Shown here one piece after another: positions 51,401 to 58,647 of a DNA stretch of 64,000 nt. Made by a program: the position numbers and the translations under genes. The notes beneath the pieces were generated by a model. It did no database searches. It was given only the letters and a program-made list of their open reading frames with translations, and was not told where the DNA came from. The stretch is from a virus: IMG/VR virus record IMGVR_UViG_3300009514_000018, positions 1 to 64,000 of that record; one strand, given 5' to 3'. The stretch's first letter is position 1. Every line of letters starts with the position of its first letter.

Positions 51401-52869
51401 GCGATGTCCACTTCTACAACTGCAAGGCCGCCAACTTCGTGAGCTACGGCTTTGTATACACAGGGGCAACCGGCATCAGGTTCAACTCCGTGGTTCGAAA
51501 CTGCGAGATCCAGGGACCTGGAGCTGGAGGTCTGGCTGGCATCTTTCTCGACAACAGCTACCGGAAGAACTCCATCGTGGGTTGCTACATCGATGGCAAC
51601 GCCTCCATGCAGCATGGCGTGGATGCTCTGGACTTAGAGACTCAAGTTTCTAGCTGTAAAGTCATCAATACCACCCAGCGTGGTGTCAGGGTCAGGAAGG
51701 ATGACTCCACCGTATCTGACTGCGATATCCTGGTGACTGCTTCTGGAATGGGCATTGAGGTGGGGTCGGGTTCTGGCGTAGAGCGGAACTTCATCGTGGA
51801 CTCCTGCTGGGTCAACGGTGGCCTCGAGGGAGTCTGGGTTCGAGGTGAGGCCACTATCGTTACTGGTTGCCGAATCAAGGGCTTCACGAACTTCGGCATC
51901 AACATCAACATTACCAGTCCCAACAATGAGAATGTGGTAGTGGGCGACTGCTTCATCTCTTCTTCGGCCAGCGGAGTGGGTATCTTCTCCAACGCGGCTA
52001 AGACCAACATCAGCAACGTCCACATCCAGACACCGGCTCTCGGTGGTATCCAGATCCAGGGGAACTCTTCCACGGTGGAGGCCTGTACCATCGAGGCGTC
52101 CGGTGCCGAAGGTATCGAGGTCGATGGTGCCTCCTACGTCAATGTCTCCAACTGCCTCATCAAGGACTGCGTCGATGTTGGGATTCGGGGAACCAACACC
52201 GAGCACATTGTTATAGAGGGTAACAGGATCATCATCACTGCAGCTGTTCCAAACCCCCAGTTTGGGATTGGCCTTGTGGGCGGGAATTCCCCCATCATCG
52301 CCAAGAACCAGATCAATGGTCTGAACCAGACCACGGCGGCCAACGGCATCAATGTCTCGAACTGCACCAGGGTTATCGCGGAGCAGAACAGAATTTCTAT
52401 CTGCAACTACGGCATTCACATCGATAACGGGGACTATTCCAAGATCTCCGAGAACAACATCGATAGTGATATCGCTGGAGCGATTCGACTCGTCAACTCT
52501 GACGTGAGCATCATCAGCAAGAACCACTCAACGCAGTCGGGTGGCGACGGTATTGACGTTGACGCTTGTGGGTTCCCCACTGTCGAGGGGAACGTCGTCG
52601 TTCGGGCTACTCTTTTGGGGCTTCGTTACCGTAACGCCGTAGGTGATGGCTTCATCATCATGAGCAACAACCAGTTCCACGACAACAGTGGCAACACCAT
52701 CGTCCAGGTCAACCTGGATGGGTTCCATGGCACTATCACGGGGAACATACTTACCTACAGTGGTGGCACCAAGGGGCAGATTACCTTCACGGTTAGCAAG
52801 ACTGGGTTCTATCCTCTCGACAAGACTACGGCAATCGAGGATATCGACAACCATAACTTCTCGGTCTAG
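48469..52869 (+). CDS. Giant tail fiber with beta-helix repeats, 1466 aa
   Basis: N-terminal ~340 residues resemble the phage-tail-attached segment of large fibers (NNFQVDGGEDTIESSGRYYVGGYPCL; then SDLNRHYFSLLAVVDRLDTNVNIT). From residue ~430 on, long right-handed parallel beta-helix of many rungs (repeats like VSNCLIKDCVDVGI, VEACTIEASGAEGI), the fold of polysaccharide-binding or -degrading tailspikes. The catalytic site cannot be assigned. The start overlaps the upstream gene by 20 bases, and its TAG stop at 52867-52869 is shared in part with the opposite gene (CTAG). It is the last plus-strand gene in the window. Confidence 0.75.
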   Translation: MGQFTGNYSRSMFNEHKRNIILLLQKSTDAKPIPVVDADTNDGQYMKVAFIRRALQVAFGNGSPDAIGFRISRASSTINNFQVDGGEDTIESSGRYYVGGYPCLNEDDVDYTSGDVGTPSAPGDASRIHHVSTAVTVDTLQDTAGCFGPGELVDRFLVPNIDPAAGALPYQIVANTADTITVNLGGNPNMDTVASAGDYYRINLLTPTGGDRRDFVWLDAYIDEIDVVDDPTLNHNIGSPPSGAIEACRRGRLIQRVFVNERGDGLDIKLQALTADADAGATVLNVTSGTPFASDKVLLLGCGRNEERVYVQSVGVNTITLAEPLEWDHFFGDWIHQVSVLDSDLNRHYFSLLAVVDRLDTNVNITSAMITDYREQHWGSSAEVRDLRRVIGGSAADAFTAMQHVVTLGTGVGSSIGDFNVVDFPTAEACFNAAIDSLTSGGVVWIKPGTYTLSSGPILLDDDNVQLVAQSRMVRIDGAAGNETILVTADRSGIINGRIVPSVGQPGILIEDISDLTIENIRGDGTNAPAAHIKVNNIYTPNKVKIKGCNFDNGTNGSAYYIELERTTEFAIDHCTFSNAGGSSSISISNGSTVGRVRGCVVDSGDYGIHLNNAAGAACSKIRVLDCVFTGLSSPSIYVDSAPGATELVFRGLIIRTSTGIFISEGNGIDISAISVINPVNFGLKCQGSASPINVRGLWIENTGGVDAIQFLGNVVVQGSDINVSTFTGVSAIDISGNVIASLNNVRLSTGQRGIVVSSAEPCHFADITCWNVSKQSIRLSTDGHTVEGFISRDAGNPADASLAIVESTGNGNSLSGVRVEGFEGATNAVAIQLSGIDCSVNDFFISNGSGTTPHGILTYTGTGASISNGYIEDLDGRGIGIGAGGNARISDVRMASVGQAVGFEAVACDGWTDISNIDATGGVAAAIRLNAGGNISDSSFTLPNTSNPVVEITGAAARLENVKASGGVTSFKVEDQSDVHFYNCKAANFVSYGFVYTGATGIRFNSVVRNCEIQGPGAGGLAGIFLDNSYRKNSIVGCYIDGNASMQHGVDALDLETQVSSCKVINTTQRGVRVRKDDSTVSDCDILVTASGMGIEVGSGSGVERNFIVDSCWVNGGLEGVWVRGEATIVTGCRIKGFTNFGININITSPNNENVVVGDCFISSSASGVGIFSNAAKTNISNVHIQTPALGGIQIQGNSSTVEACTIEASGAEGIEVDGASYVNVSNCLIKDCVDVGIRGTNTEHIVIEGNRIIITAAVPNPQFGIGLVGGNSPIIAKNQINGLNQTTAANGINVSNCTRVIAEQNRISICNYGIHIDNGDYSKISENNIDSDIAGAIRLVNSDVSIISKNHSTQSGGDGIDVDACGFPTVEGNVVVRATLLGLRYRNAVGDGFIIMSNNQFHDNSGNTIVQVNLDGFHGTITGNILTYSGGTKGQITFTVSKTGFYPLDKTTAIEDIDNHNFSV

Positions 52870-53504
52870 ATCTCTTCCTTGGGGGCCCAGGCAGGCATAG
52901 TCCACTTCATCAGCCAGCAGATATCCCTCAACATGGGCTCCACATAGTGGCTCCCCTTGAACCTGACCAGGCCTTCCTCGGTGATGGTGCAGAAGCCCTT
53001 CCACCAGGTCTTCTTGGGGGCGTTGGTTGTTTTGGTGACTGCTCCATCGGTGCTGAACATGTAGTTTGCTCTGACCGTTCCGTCGTCAAACCAGGCCTTG
53101 AAACAGATATGATCTGGGGTCTCCTCTGGACACCATATGCGGATGTGGACGAAGTCTATCTCGCATCGGAGGTACTTCTTGTTCTCGATCAGGTTGTGGT
53201 GCCGAATCCAGGTGGCAGCTTCGGAGATCAGCTCGTCGGTGGCGGTGATATGCTGCATCTGCTTGCTCACCGCCTCCATGGAGTTCACGGCGTGGGCTTT
53301 CAGGGCCCAGTTGTCTTCCGGTCCATCGCGGTAGATGATTTCGCTGATCTTCCACCTCCCCTGGGCCAAGCTCCTGCCAACCACCCGATCACCTACCTCG
53401 AAGGGGCACTCGGTGTTGGCGATGGCCTTCTCGAGAAGATGGACTTCTACCAAGGCGTTCTCCCTTTGCTGGTGGAGCTTCTTCAACTCCTCTGCGTTAC
53501 CCAT
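52866..53504 (-). CDS. Hypothetical protein, 212 aa
   Basis: Starts at ATG 53502-53504 in an 8-base overlap with the upstream gene. N-terminal coiled coil (ELKKLHQQRENALVEVHLLEKAIAN), then a small beta domain (FEVGDRVVGRSLAQGRWKISEIIYRDGPEDNWALKA, an SH3/KOW-like look), then an acidic/aromatic part (IWCPEETPDHICFKAWFDDGTV). Not recognised. Last gene of the minus-strand module; its TAG stop lies within the CTAG shared with the fiber gene. Confidence 0.6.
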   Translation of the reverse strand: MGNAEELKKLHQQRENALVEVHLLEKAIANTECPFEVGDRVVGRSLAQGRWKISEIIYRDGPEDNWALKAHAVNSMEAVSKQMQHITATDELISEAATWIRHHNLIENKKYLRCEIDFVHIRIWCPEETPDHICFKAWFDDGTVRANYMFSTDGAVTKTTNAPKKTWWKGFCTITEEGLVRFKGSHYVEPMLRDICWLMKWTMPAWAPKEEI

Positions 53505-53841
53505 CCTTCTTCCTTCCTTTCAGCCTGTGCATCGGGTTGGCCGACTTGATCTCGAAGCCGCCCTTCACCTTGGTGTAGATGAAGGGATCCTGAGCGAGCT
53601 TGATGATGTTCTGGTCGAGGATGTTGGATCGGCCCGTGGCAAAGGCATTGAGGTCGAAGGGGATGAAGAGCGTCTGCTCCGGGCTGTTCCGCATGTGGTA
53701 GGCCAGGGCAACGGCCATCATGAACACTTCCACCGGCTGCTCATAGACTGCAGTGGCTTTGGGATCCTTCTTGGGCCCGGGATCGGCCCTGACATCGGGC
53801 CCGAGATTAAGTTGCACTTCCTTTTTCTTCTTCTCGTTCAT
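53497..53841 (-). CDS. Hypothetical protein, 114 aa
   Basis: True start is ATG 53839-53841 (MNEKKKKEVQLNLG) with SD GGAG five bases upstream; the longer ORF starts inside the methylase gene without an SD. N-terminal 30 residues are charged and flexible, the rest globular (VEVFMMAVALAYHMRNSPEQTLFIPFDLNAFATGRSNILDQ). Overlaps the methylase gene by 35 bases and the next gene by 8. Function unknown. Confidence 0.6.
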   Translation of the reverse strand: MNEKKKKEVQLNLGPDVRADPGPKKDPKATAVYEQPVEVFMMAVALAYHMRNSPEQTLFIPFDLNAFATGRSNILDQNIIKLAQDPFIYTKVKGGFEIKSANPMHRLKGRKKDG

Positions 53842-54637
53842 CGTCGCTCCAATTCTGAGCCAGGATATCAGGGGTGTCCTTGCGGACTCCACAGGATACC
53901 GACTGGACGGTTGAGGTGGTATGGATGGTGTGCCTCCCGAACAACTCCCGGGCCGCTGGGACATCGGCGTTGGAGAGGAGGGCCTTGATCCCCCTTTCTC
54001 CCAGCCTGGTGAAGATCTTGGCAAGCTTCTCCTGCTCCTCTAGGGGGAAGTCTCCCTTGGTGTAAGAGGAGAAGCTATCTTCCTTCCTGGGCAGGTAGGG
54101 AGGATCGAAGTAGGCGAAGTCTCCGGGAGCAGGCTTGATGCCAGTGAAGGGGCCCGAGTTCAGCTCCACGTTCTCGAGAGCCTTGGCCACGGCATGGATG
54201 TTCTCCGGATCGCACCAGCTGGGGTTGGTGTACTTGCCGAAGGGGACGTTGAATTCGCCCTTCTTGTTGACCCTCCACAGCCCATTGTAGCAGGTCTTGT
54301 TGAGGAAGATCGTCCTGGCCGCCCACCTGATGACCCCATGTTCTTCCCTCTTCCAGCCTCGCACCTCGTAGTAGGTGTCCTTGTCATATTTGAAGAGATC
54401 ACTGTTCAGAAGTTCAATGAGTTCTTCTGGCCAGTTCTTCACCGCATACCAGCACTGGACGAGGTCCGGGTTGGTGTCCGAGAGGACCGCTCTCTTGAAG
54501 CGTCCATGGAGGGCGAAGAAGACGGCTCCGCTGCCCAGGAAGGGCTCCCAGTAGGTGTCGAAAGACTTGGGGGCCTTGGAGGCGATCCACTCGGCGGAGC
54601 GTCGCTTTCCGCCCACCCACTTTAAAAAAGGGTACAT
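53807..54637 (-). CDS. dam: DNA adenine methyltransferase (Dam, D12 class)
   Basis: 276 residues, typical of the family. Motifs: FLKWVGGKR (residues 4-12), EPFLGSGAVFF (31-41, AdoMet site), DPPYLP (178-183, catalytic) and a C-terminal target-recognition part between. It transfers methyl from AdoMet to N6 of adenine, commonly in GATC; it may protect phage DNA from restriction or mark it for replication or packaging. Sites with GATC occur in the palindrome at 2018-2034. No cognate restriction enzyme nearby. Confidence 0.92.
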   Translation of the reverse strand: MYPFLKWVGGKRRSAEWIASKAPKSFDTYWEPFLGSGAVFFALHGRFKRAVLSDTNPDLVQCWYAVKNWPEELIELLNSDLFKYDKDTYYEVRGWKREEHGVIRWAARTIFLNKTCYNGLWRVNKKGEFNVPFGKYTNPSWCDPENIHAVAKALENVELNSGPFTGIKPAPGDFAYFDPPYLPRKEDSFSSYTKGDFPLEEQEKLAKIFTRLGERGIKALLSNADVPAARELFGRHTIHTTSTVQSVSCGVRKDTPDILAQNWSDDEREEEKGSAT

Positions 54638-54638
54638 C

Positions 54639-54884
54639 TTATGCTAAACCTTTTTCTTTTGCCCGCACCAAGATTTGATCTGCTATTTTCTTTTTACGAG
54701 GGAGATACCTCTGCGCGGAGGAATAGATAATGCGATGAATCGTTGCGAGCTTCTTGAAGCCTGAAATTCTCAATGATCCTATTCTTGGATCTACGCGCTT
54801 TTCTAGAGATCTCGCTGGTGTCAGGGACAGTTGTGTAAGCGAGGCTAATTCTGATCGGAGTCTTTCTAAGAAGGGCTTAGCCAT
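54639..54884 (-). CDS. Small basic protein, 81 aa
   Basis: Start ATG 54882-54884 (MAKPFLERLRSEL) with GGAGGG four bases upstream; an ATG four codons earlier lacks an SD. Rich in Arg/Lys (LATIHRIIYSSAQRYLPRKKKIADQILVRAKEKG), helical, no Cys. May bind nucleic acid. Overlaps the upstream gene by 8 bases. Codes in a lower-GC stretch than the surrounding genes. Not recognised. Confidence 0.55.
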   Translation of the reverse strand: MAKPFLERLRSELASLTQLSLTPARSLEKRVDPRIGSLRISGFKKLATIHRIIYSSAQRYLPRKKKIADQILVRAKEKGLA

Positions 54885-55365
54885 GTGGCCCTCCATAGCG
54901 GATTGTGGCTATGGCGCAGGGGAAGACCAGGAGGTGCAGGAGGCCGCCCCTTCCCCGGATCCACTTCTCGCCATCGGCCTCGTAGATGGCGCTCACCGCC
55001 TCGTCAGCCGGGGCGCTGATGTCGATCTTGATGCCCGCTCCCGACTTGAGGGCGATAGTCATCCTGGTGTACTCCTTGGTCTCGCCCCAGTTGGCGGCAG
55101 CGGAGGTCCAGTCTGCATGGCCGGTCTCAGGATCCACGTTGTGGTCTTTGTACTGTTGCTGAATCTCGAGATCAACAGCAACGATGGCCTCCCACAGGTC
55201 CGTGAAGATAAACACGTCCTCCGATACTCGGGTAGGATCGATGTTGGGGACGATGACGATCCTCTCTGGAGAGAACAGAATCTTACCGGGATGAGTGGTG
55301 CTCTCCACTGAGGTAGCCCTGTTCTCCCCCATGATTTGATATGCGTACTTCTTCTTCTTGCTCAT
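54877..55365 (-). CDS. Hypothetical protein, 162 aa
   Basis: ATG 55363-55365. Begins with a basic stretch (MSKKKKYAYQIMG) and contains alternating strands and helices (RVSEDVFIFTDLWEAIVAVDLEIQQ; YTRMTIALKSGAGIKIDISAPAD). No signal or membrane segment. Not recognised. Part of the minus-strand small-gene cluster downstream of the resolvase. Confidence 0.5.
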   Translation of the reverse strand: MSKKKKYAYQIMGENRATSVESTTHPGKILFSPERIVIVPNIDPTRVSEDVFIFTDLWEAIVAVDLEIQQQYKDHNVDPETGHADWTSAAANWGETKEYTRMTIALKSGAGIKIDISAPADEAVSAIYEADGEKWIRGRGGLLHLLVFPCAIATIRYGGPHG

Positions 55366-55371
55366 GATTCC

Positions 55372-55626
55372 TCACATCGCAACGAATAGCTGCTCCACCG
55401 TTACCCCGCCTTTCAGGCAGATGATGCAGGCGAAGCCGATGATGAAGATGCCCAAGATGACCCAGTACCAGTGGGGCAGGTTCCGTGGGTGAAGTCTGGG
55501 TAGCTCTTCATAGTTGGGGTTTGGCTCCTTGCAAAGGATGCTCAGGATTGCGCGGCCCAGAAGAAATGCTCCAAGGATCCCTATGATGTTTCCTGGTACG
55601 ACTAGGCTAAGATCCCATCCGCTCAT
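55372..55626 (-). CDS. Two-helix membrane protein, 84 aa (possible holin)
   Basis: The real gene starts at ATG 55624-55626 (MSGWDLSLVVPG), overlapping the upstream stop as ATGA; the longer ORF upstream is a shadow of the neighbouring gene. Two membrane segments at residues ~6-30 and ~53-72 (GNIIGILGAFLLGRAIL; YWVILGIFIIGFACIICL) with a charged linker. Small two-helix membrane proteins in phages are often holins, but no endolysin lies next to it, so the role is open. Confidence 0.55.
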   Translation of the reverse strand: MSGWDLSLVVPGNIIGILGAFLLGRAILSILCKEPNPNYEELPRLHPRNLPHWYWVILGIFIIGFACIICLKGGVTVEQLFVAM

Positions 55627-55961
55627 CAGTATGTGTCCTCCTTCATATCGTTGACGATCTCGTCCAGCTTCTTCTCGAAGATGGAGAGGACATCGTCCAG
55701 CTCGGCCAGGGATAGCTCTACGGCCAGGCGCTGACCCTTCCGCATCTCCTCGATGGAGTTCTCCACAGGGATCTCCACGGAGGTGGTGACCCTGATGGAC
55801 TGGTAGCTCCTCGACAGGGTGGCCGTGAGGCCTCCCGTGCTCCTGGCTACCTCGCCCTTGATGACCCTGGGCTTGGAGTAGTGCCGGTGAAAGTCGGCCA
55901 TGCCATTGGCCACGCTGGACTCTACCTGTGTATCCACGGTGATGTTCTCTTTCTTGCCCAT
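55626..55961 (-). CDS. Hypothetical protein, 111 aa
   Basis: ATG 55959-55961 with GGAGGA upstream. The N-terminal half is Ser/Thr- and strand-rich (GGLTATLSRSYQSIRVTTSVEIPVEN), and the C-terminal half a helix with a coiled-coil character (LAELDDVLSIFEKKLDEIV). Such a fold occurs in small phage DNA-replication accessory proteins but I cannot assign one. ATGA overlap with the membrane protein gene. Confidence 0.55.
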   Translation of the reverse strand: MGKKENITVDTQVESSVANGMADFHRHYSKPRVIKGEVARSTGGLTATLSRSYQSIRVTTSVEIPVENSIEEMRKGQRLAVELSLAELDDVLSIFEKKLDEIVNDMKEDTY

Positions 55962-55973
55962 GTGATTCCTCCT

Positions 55974-56192
55974 CTATACCCAGCGCTTGGGCGGCTTGGG
56001 TACGTCTTTCGAGGAACAAGGCCTACCACAGGACTCCAGGTAATCCTGGATGGACTGGTGGTAGCTCGTTCCTGAAATGATTCGTTTCATCGGTTCTCCA
56101 CACTCCGGGCACTCCACGGTTTCGTCTCGGTTTTTTACGAGAATGTCCTCGGCGATGCCGTGCTCGGCGCACTCGAAGTCAAACAGTATCAT
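55974..56192 (-). CDS. Zinc-ribbon protein of FmdB-like type, 72 aa
   Basis: Layout of the FmdB/CxxC-CxxC-SSSS family: MILFDFECAEHG (first knuckle Cys-x2-His instead of Cys-x2-Cys), then ECPECGEPMKRIIS with an intact second knuckle and the usual Arg-Ile-Ser. Metal-binding regulatory or accessory protein by family; exact role unknown. Starts inside the end of the resolvase gene (14-base overlap). Confidence 0.65.
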   Translation of the reverse strand: MILFDFECAEHGIAEDILVKNRDETVECPECGEPMKRIISGTSYHQSIQDYLESCGRPCSSKDVPKPPKRWV

Positions 56193-56703
56193 CTATCACC
56201 TCCCAGTTCTCGAGTGCCCAGAAGCCGATGCAGATGGCCGCGGCCTCATCTTCGGAGCGGATCTTCTTGCCAAGCCTGTCCGAGGCCATCCACATGGAAT
56301 GCTCCTTTATTTGGGGACTCGTAGCGTTGCCTATTCCCAGGATATATTTCCACTGGGAAGCAGCGACCTCCAGCACAGGGATGCGCTGTCCCCTCTCTTT
56401 CGCAAGGGCGTGGACCGCGTAGATCCAGCCCATCTTCTCACGGACCAAGGTTTCGAAGGCCTTGAAGTTGTACTTCATGAAGAGCTTCTCGATAATCACC
56501 GTCCTTGGCTGAAGCTCCCGCAGGATCTTCGAAGCTTTACAGAACAGGTCGTACTCATCGACCATGGTGAACCATCCTGAGGTATCGGGGATCCTGGAGC
56601 AGAACCTGGCATAGCCCGTGTCCTGTCCTGGATCGATGGTTACTACGGGAAACCTTATCCTATGTACAGTCTTCTTAGTCCTGCCAGACTTTTTCTTTAC
56701 CAT
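56179..56703 (-). CDS. RuvC-like Holliday junction resolvase
   Basis: 174 residues. RNase H-fold resolvase signature: Asp24 in TIDPGQDTG, Glu72 in TVIIEKL, and the final acids Glu151-Asp152 in RSEDEAAAICIG. Also ASQWKYILGIGNATSPQIKEHSMW, resembling the RuvC segment that contacts DNA. It cleaves branched recombination intermediates, probably resolving replication concatemers or repairing branched DNA before packaging. The N-terminus is basic (MVKKKSGRTKKTVHR), likely for DNA binding. Lies in the recombination module with RecA-like and nuclease genes. Confidence 0.8.
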   Translation of the reverse strand: MVKKKSGRTKKTVHRIRFPVVTIDPGQDTGYARFCSRIPDTSGWFTMVDEYDLFCKASKILRELQPRTVIIEKLFMKYNFKAFETLVREKMGWIYAVHALAKERGQRIPVLEVAASQWKYILGIGNATSPQIKEHSMWMASDRLGKKIRSEDEAAAICIGFWALENWEVIDDTV

Positions 56704-56738
56704 ATTTCCAGAACTCCCTTTATTTCTTCAGGCCGTTC

Positions 56739-57056
56739 TTATGCTACCAGGTGCTCACAGAAGAAGAGCGCATGGGCGCTACAGAACCTTGGCCGCATGA
56801 AGTAAATACATGGCCCTCCGAAGCGCTTGGGGTAGGAGCATCGGGAGGGCAAGTCGTAGTCTATGTGAACGCCATCGATCTCTCCATCGGGCAGAAGGAT
56901 CAGAGCCTGACCTTTCCACCGGATGCTAGGGCCGAACTCGGTCATCACAGGACCAAGCTCCCCCTGGTCAGGGCCCGGGAGGTTTATCACAAGGGTCCTT
57001 TCGGTCATGTGATAGACCCAGCTCCACTGTAGAGCTTCTTCAAACGGCGAGAACAT
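56739..57056 (-). CDS. Hypothetical protein, 105 aa
   Basis: ATG 57054-57056 overlaps the helicase stop (ATGA). Alternatively starts at Met17 (MTERTLVINLPG). Small mixed alpha/beta sequence; ends with a Cys-containing segment (PCIYFMRPRFCSAHALFFCEHL). Not recognised; coupled to the helicase. Confidence 0.5.
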   Translation of the reverse strand: MFSPFEEALQWSWVYHMTERTLVINLPGPDQGELGPVMTEFGPSIRWKGQALILLPDGEIDGVHIDYDLPSRCSYPKRFGGPCIYFMRPRFCSAHALFFCEHLVA

Positions 57057-58351
57057 CAGAGGGCGAAGACCTCCTTGATTAGATCCCGGGTGCTGTCGAT
57101 GATTCGTCTCAGCTTCGCTGCCAGCATGGAGTGACGGTCTTGGAGCACGATGACGATGACGTGCTTCTTCCCCTCCACCACCCGCTGGACCCTGCCCAGG
57201 AGCTGCCTGAACTCTCTGCCCGAGTAGGAGTATACTCCTGTGACGATGAGTGTGTCCAGGTCAACTCGGTTGAAGCCCCGGCCCAGCAGGTTGGTGGCGA
57301 AGATGATCTGCTTTGAGAAGTCCCTGTCCTTCTCCTTCACCTTGGAGTGGGCGAGGGAAGACTCCAGCTTCATCTCCTGGGCCAGCCTATGGTACCACTC
57401 GGCCTGATCGATCCTCTCGCAGAGGACGAAGACCTTCCTGTCCTTGGCCGTGGCCTTCCTGATGTACTCGAAGACCAGTTTCTGCTTGGCGGGGTGCATG
57501 GAAGCCGCGGTGATCTCCCTGGCGATGGGGGCAGAGGGGTTCAGGAAGATACCAGTTGCCTTCACCCACAGGTTTGGCTTCACCGAATCGGGCATCTGGG
57601 TGTTCTCGTAGATGGGGGGACCAATGTGGAGATCCCCAAGGATGTCCATCTTGTCCTCCCTGTGCTTCGTCGCTGTCAGGCCCACCCGCTCCGTGTTGAG
57701 GGCGGGGAAGGCCTTGGAGAGCTGTACGGCGTTGGCTACGTCGATCTCGTCGTAGACGGTGACCCCGAACTGCTCGTAGAACCCCTCCGGGAGGGGATGA
57801 AGTGCGATCTGCTGGTAAGTGGTCACCGACAGGTGTTCTGCTGCCTCCCAGTTCTTGGAGGTGATCTTCTTGGCTCCGCCCTTCCCGTTGAAGACGTTGT
57901 TGAAGTACTCCACCCACTGGCCCACCAAGGTCTTCGTGGGAACCAGGACCAGAGCCCGCTGTCCTCGCTTGGCGAGGTAGAGGAGGGTGAGGATGGACTT
58001 CCCGCTCCCGCAGGGGAGGATGATGGTACCCTCCTTCTTCTCCTCGAGGACCTTGAGGGGCATGATCTGGTGGGGCCGGGGAGTCCAGGTAGTCTTGGGC
58101 CACTTCACCGGGACGGACTGGTACTCGGGCTCTTTCTCGAAGCGAGAGTTTCCGAAGTTCCGGGGCACCAGGAATACGCCCTCTCCCCGCTCCCAGGCCT
58201 GAATCAGCTGGGGAGCGTTTCCCGTTGGGTAGCCCAGTCTCTCGAGCTTGGTATGCTGGGGGTTCTTCCAGGTGAGATGTTGACGGAGCTTCTCGTAGCT
58301 CTCCGTCGTCATCTCCGCGAATGGTATCTCTTTCCAGCCCGTAGTCTTCAT
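57056..58351 (-). CDS. SF2 DNA/RNA helicase (UvsW/RAD25-like)
   Basis: 431 residues. Motif I PCGSGKS, Ia LVPTKTL, II YDEID (variant of DEAD), III GLTAT, V ATNLLGRGFN and VI QLLGRVQR are present in order. The preceding part (LTWKNPQHTKLERLGYP) is a small N-terminal domain like that of UvsW. Such helicases unwind branched DNA or R-loops and switch phage replication to a recombination-dependent mode. SD GAGAGAGGG. Lies between resolvase and the structural-unknown gene in the replication module. Confidence 0.85.
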   Translation of the reverse strand: MKTTGWKEIPFAEMTTESYEKLRQHLTWKNPQHTKLERLGYPTGNAPQLIQAWERGEGVFLVPRNFGNSRFEKEPEYQSVPVKWPKTTWTPRPHQIMPLKVLEEKKEGTIILPCGSGKSILTLLYLAKRGQRALVLVPTKTLVGQWVEYFNNVFNGKGGAKKITSKNWEAAEHLSVTTYQQIALHPLPEGFYEQFGVTVYDEIDVANAVQLSKAFPALNTERVGLTATKHREDKMDILGDLHIGPPIYENTQMPDSVKPNLWVKATGIFLNPSAPIAREITAASMHPAKQKLVFEYIRKATAKDRKVFVLCERIDQAEWYHRLAQEMKLESSLAHSKVKEKDRDFSKQIIFATNLLGRGFNRVDLDTLIVTGVYSYSGREFRQLLGRVQRVVEGKKHVIVIVLQDRHSMLAAKLRRIIDSTRDLIKEVFAL

Positions 58352-58413
58352 CCCTCTCTCCTCAGACGCTGCTGATCATGTACCTATAGTTATACCCCAC
58401 AGTATGTGCATAG

Positions 58414-58647
58414 TCAAGGGAGTTTTCGCCCAAACCGACGAAAAAGGTTCCCCACGATCACCCGGCGTCCGCAGATCTCGCAGTTCCCAGCAGCGAAAAG
58501 TTCAAGGAATCCAGGTCTACGGCTAGCGCACTCCCAGCAGAGAAGAATGGATCGCTTTCTGATCCAACAGGTGAAGCAGTCCTCTCCACACCACTTCTTC
58601 TCTACTGGACAGAAGATTTTCTCTAGCGACCAAAGGCCTCGAAGCAT
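58414..58647 (-). CDS. Cysteine-rich small protein, 77 aa
   Basis: ATG 58645-58647, inside the 3' end of the upstream gene (25-base overlap), weak SD. Nine cysteines: CPVEKKWCGEDCFTC (four within 15 residues), CWEC and CEIC, enough for two zinc sites. It ends basic (RRFGRKLP). Not recognised; a zinc-binding protein by composition. Confidence 0.5.
   Translation of the reverse strand: MLRGLWSLEKIFCPVEKKWCGEDCFTCWIRKRSILLCWECASRRPGFLELFAAGNCEICGRRVIVGNLFRRFGRKLP

Noticed and set aside
51634-52527. Minus-strand ORF of 297 codons
   Set aside because: Antisense of the beta-helix fiber, Asp/Val-rich shadow.
55372-56019. 215-codon minus-strand ORF
   Set aside because: Only its last 84 codons (from 55626) are a plausible gene; the upstream part is the wrong frame of neighbouring genes.
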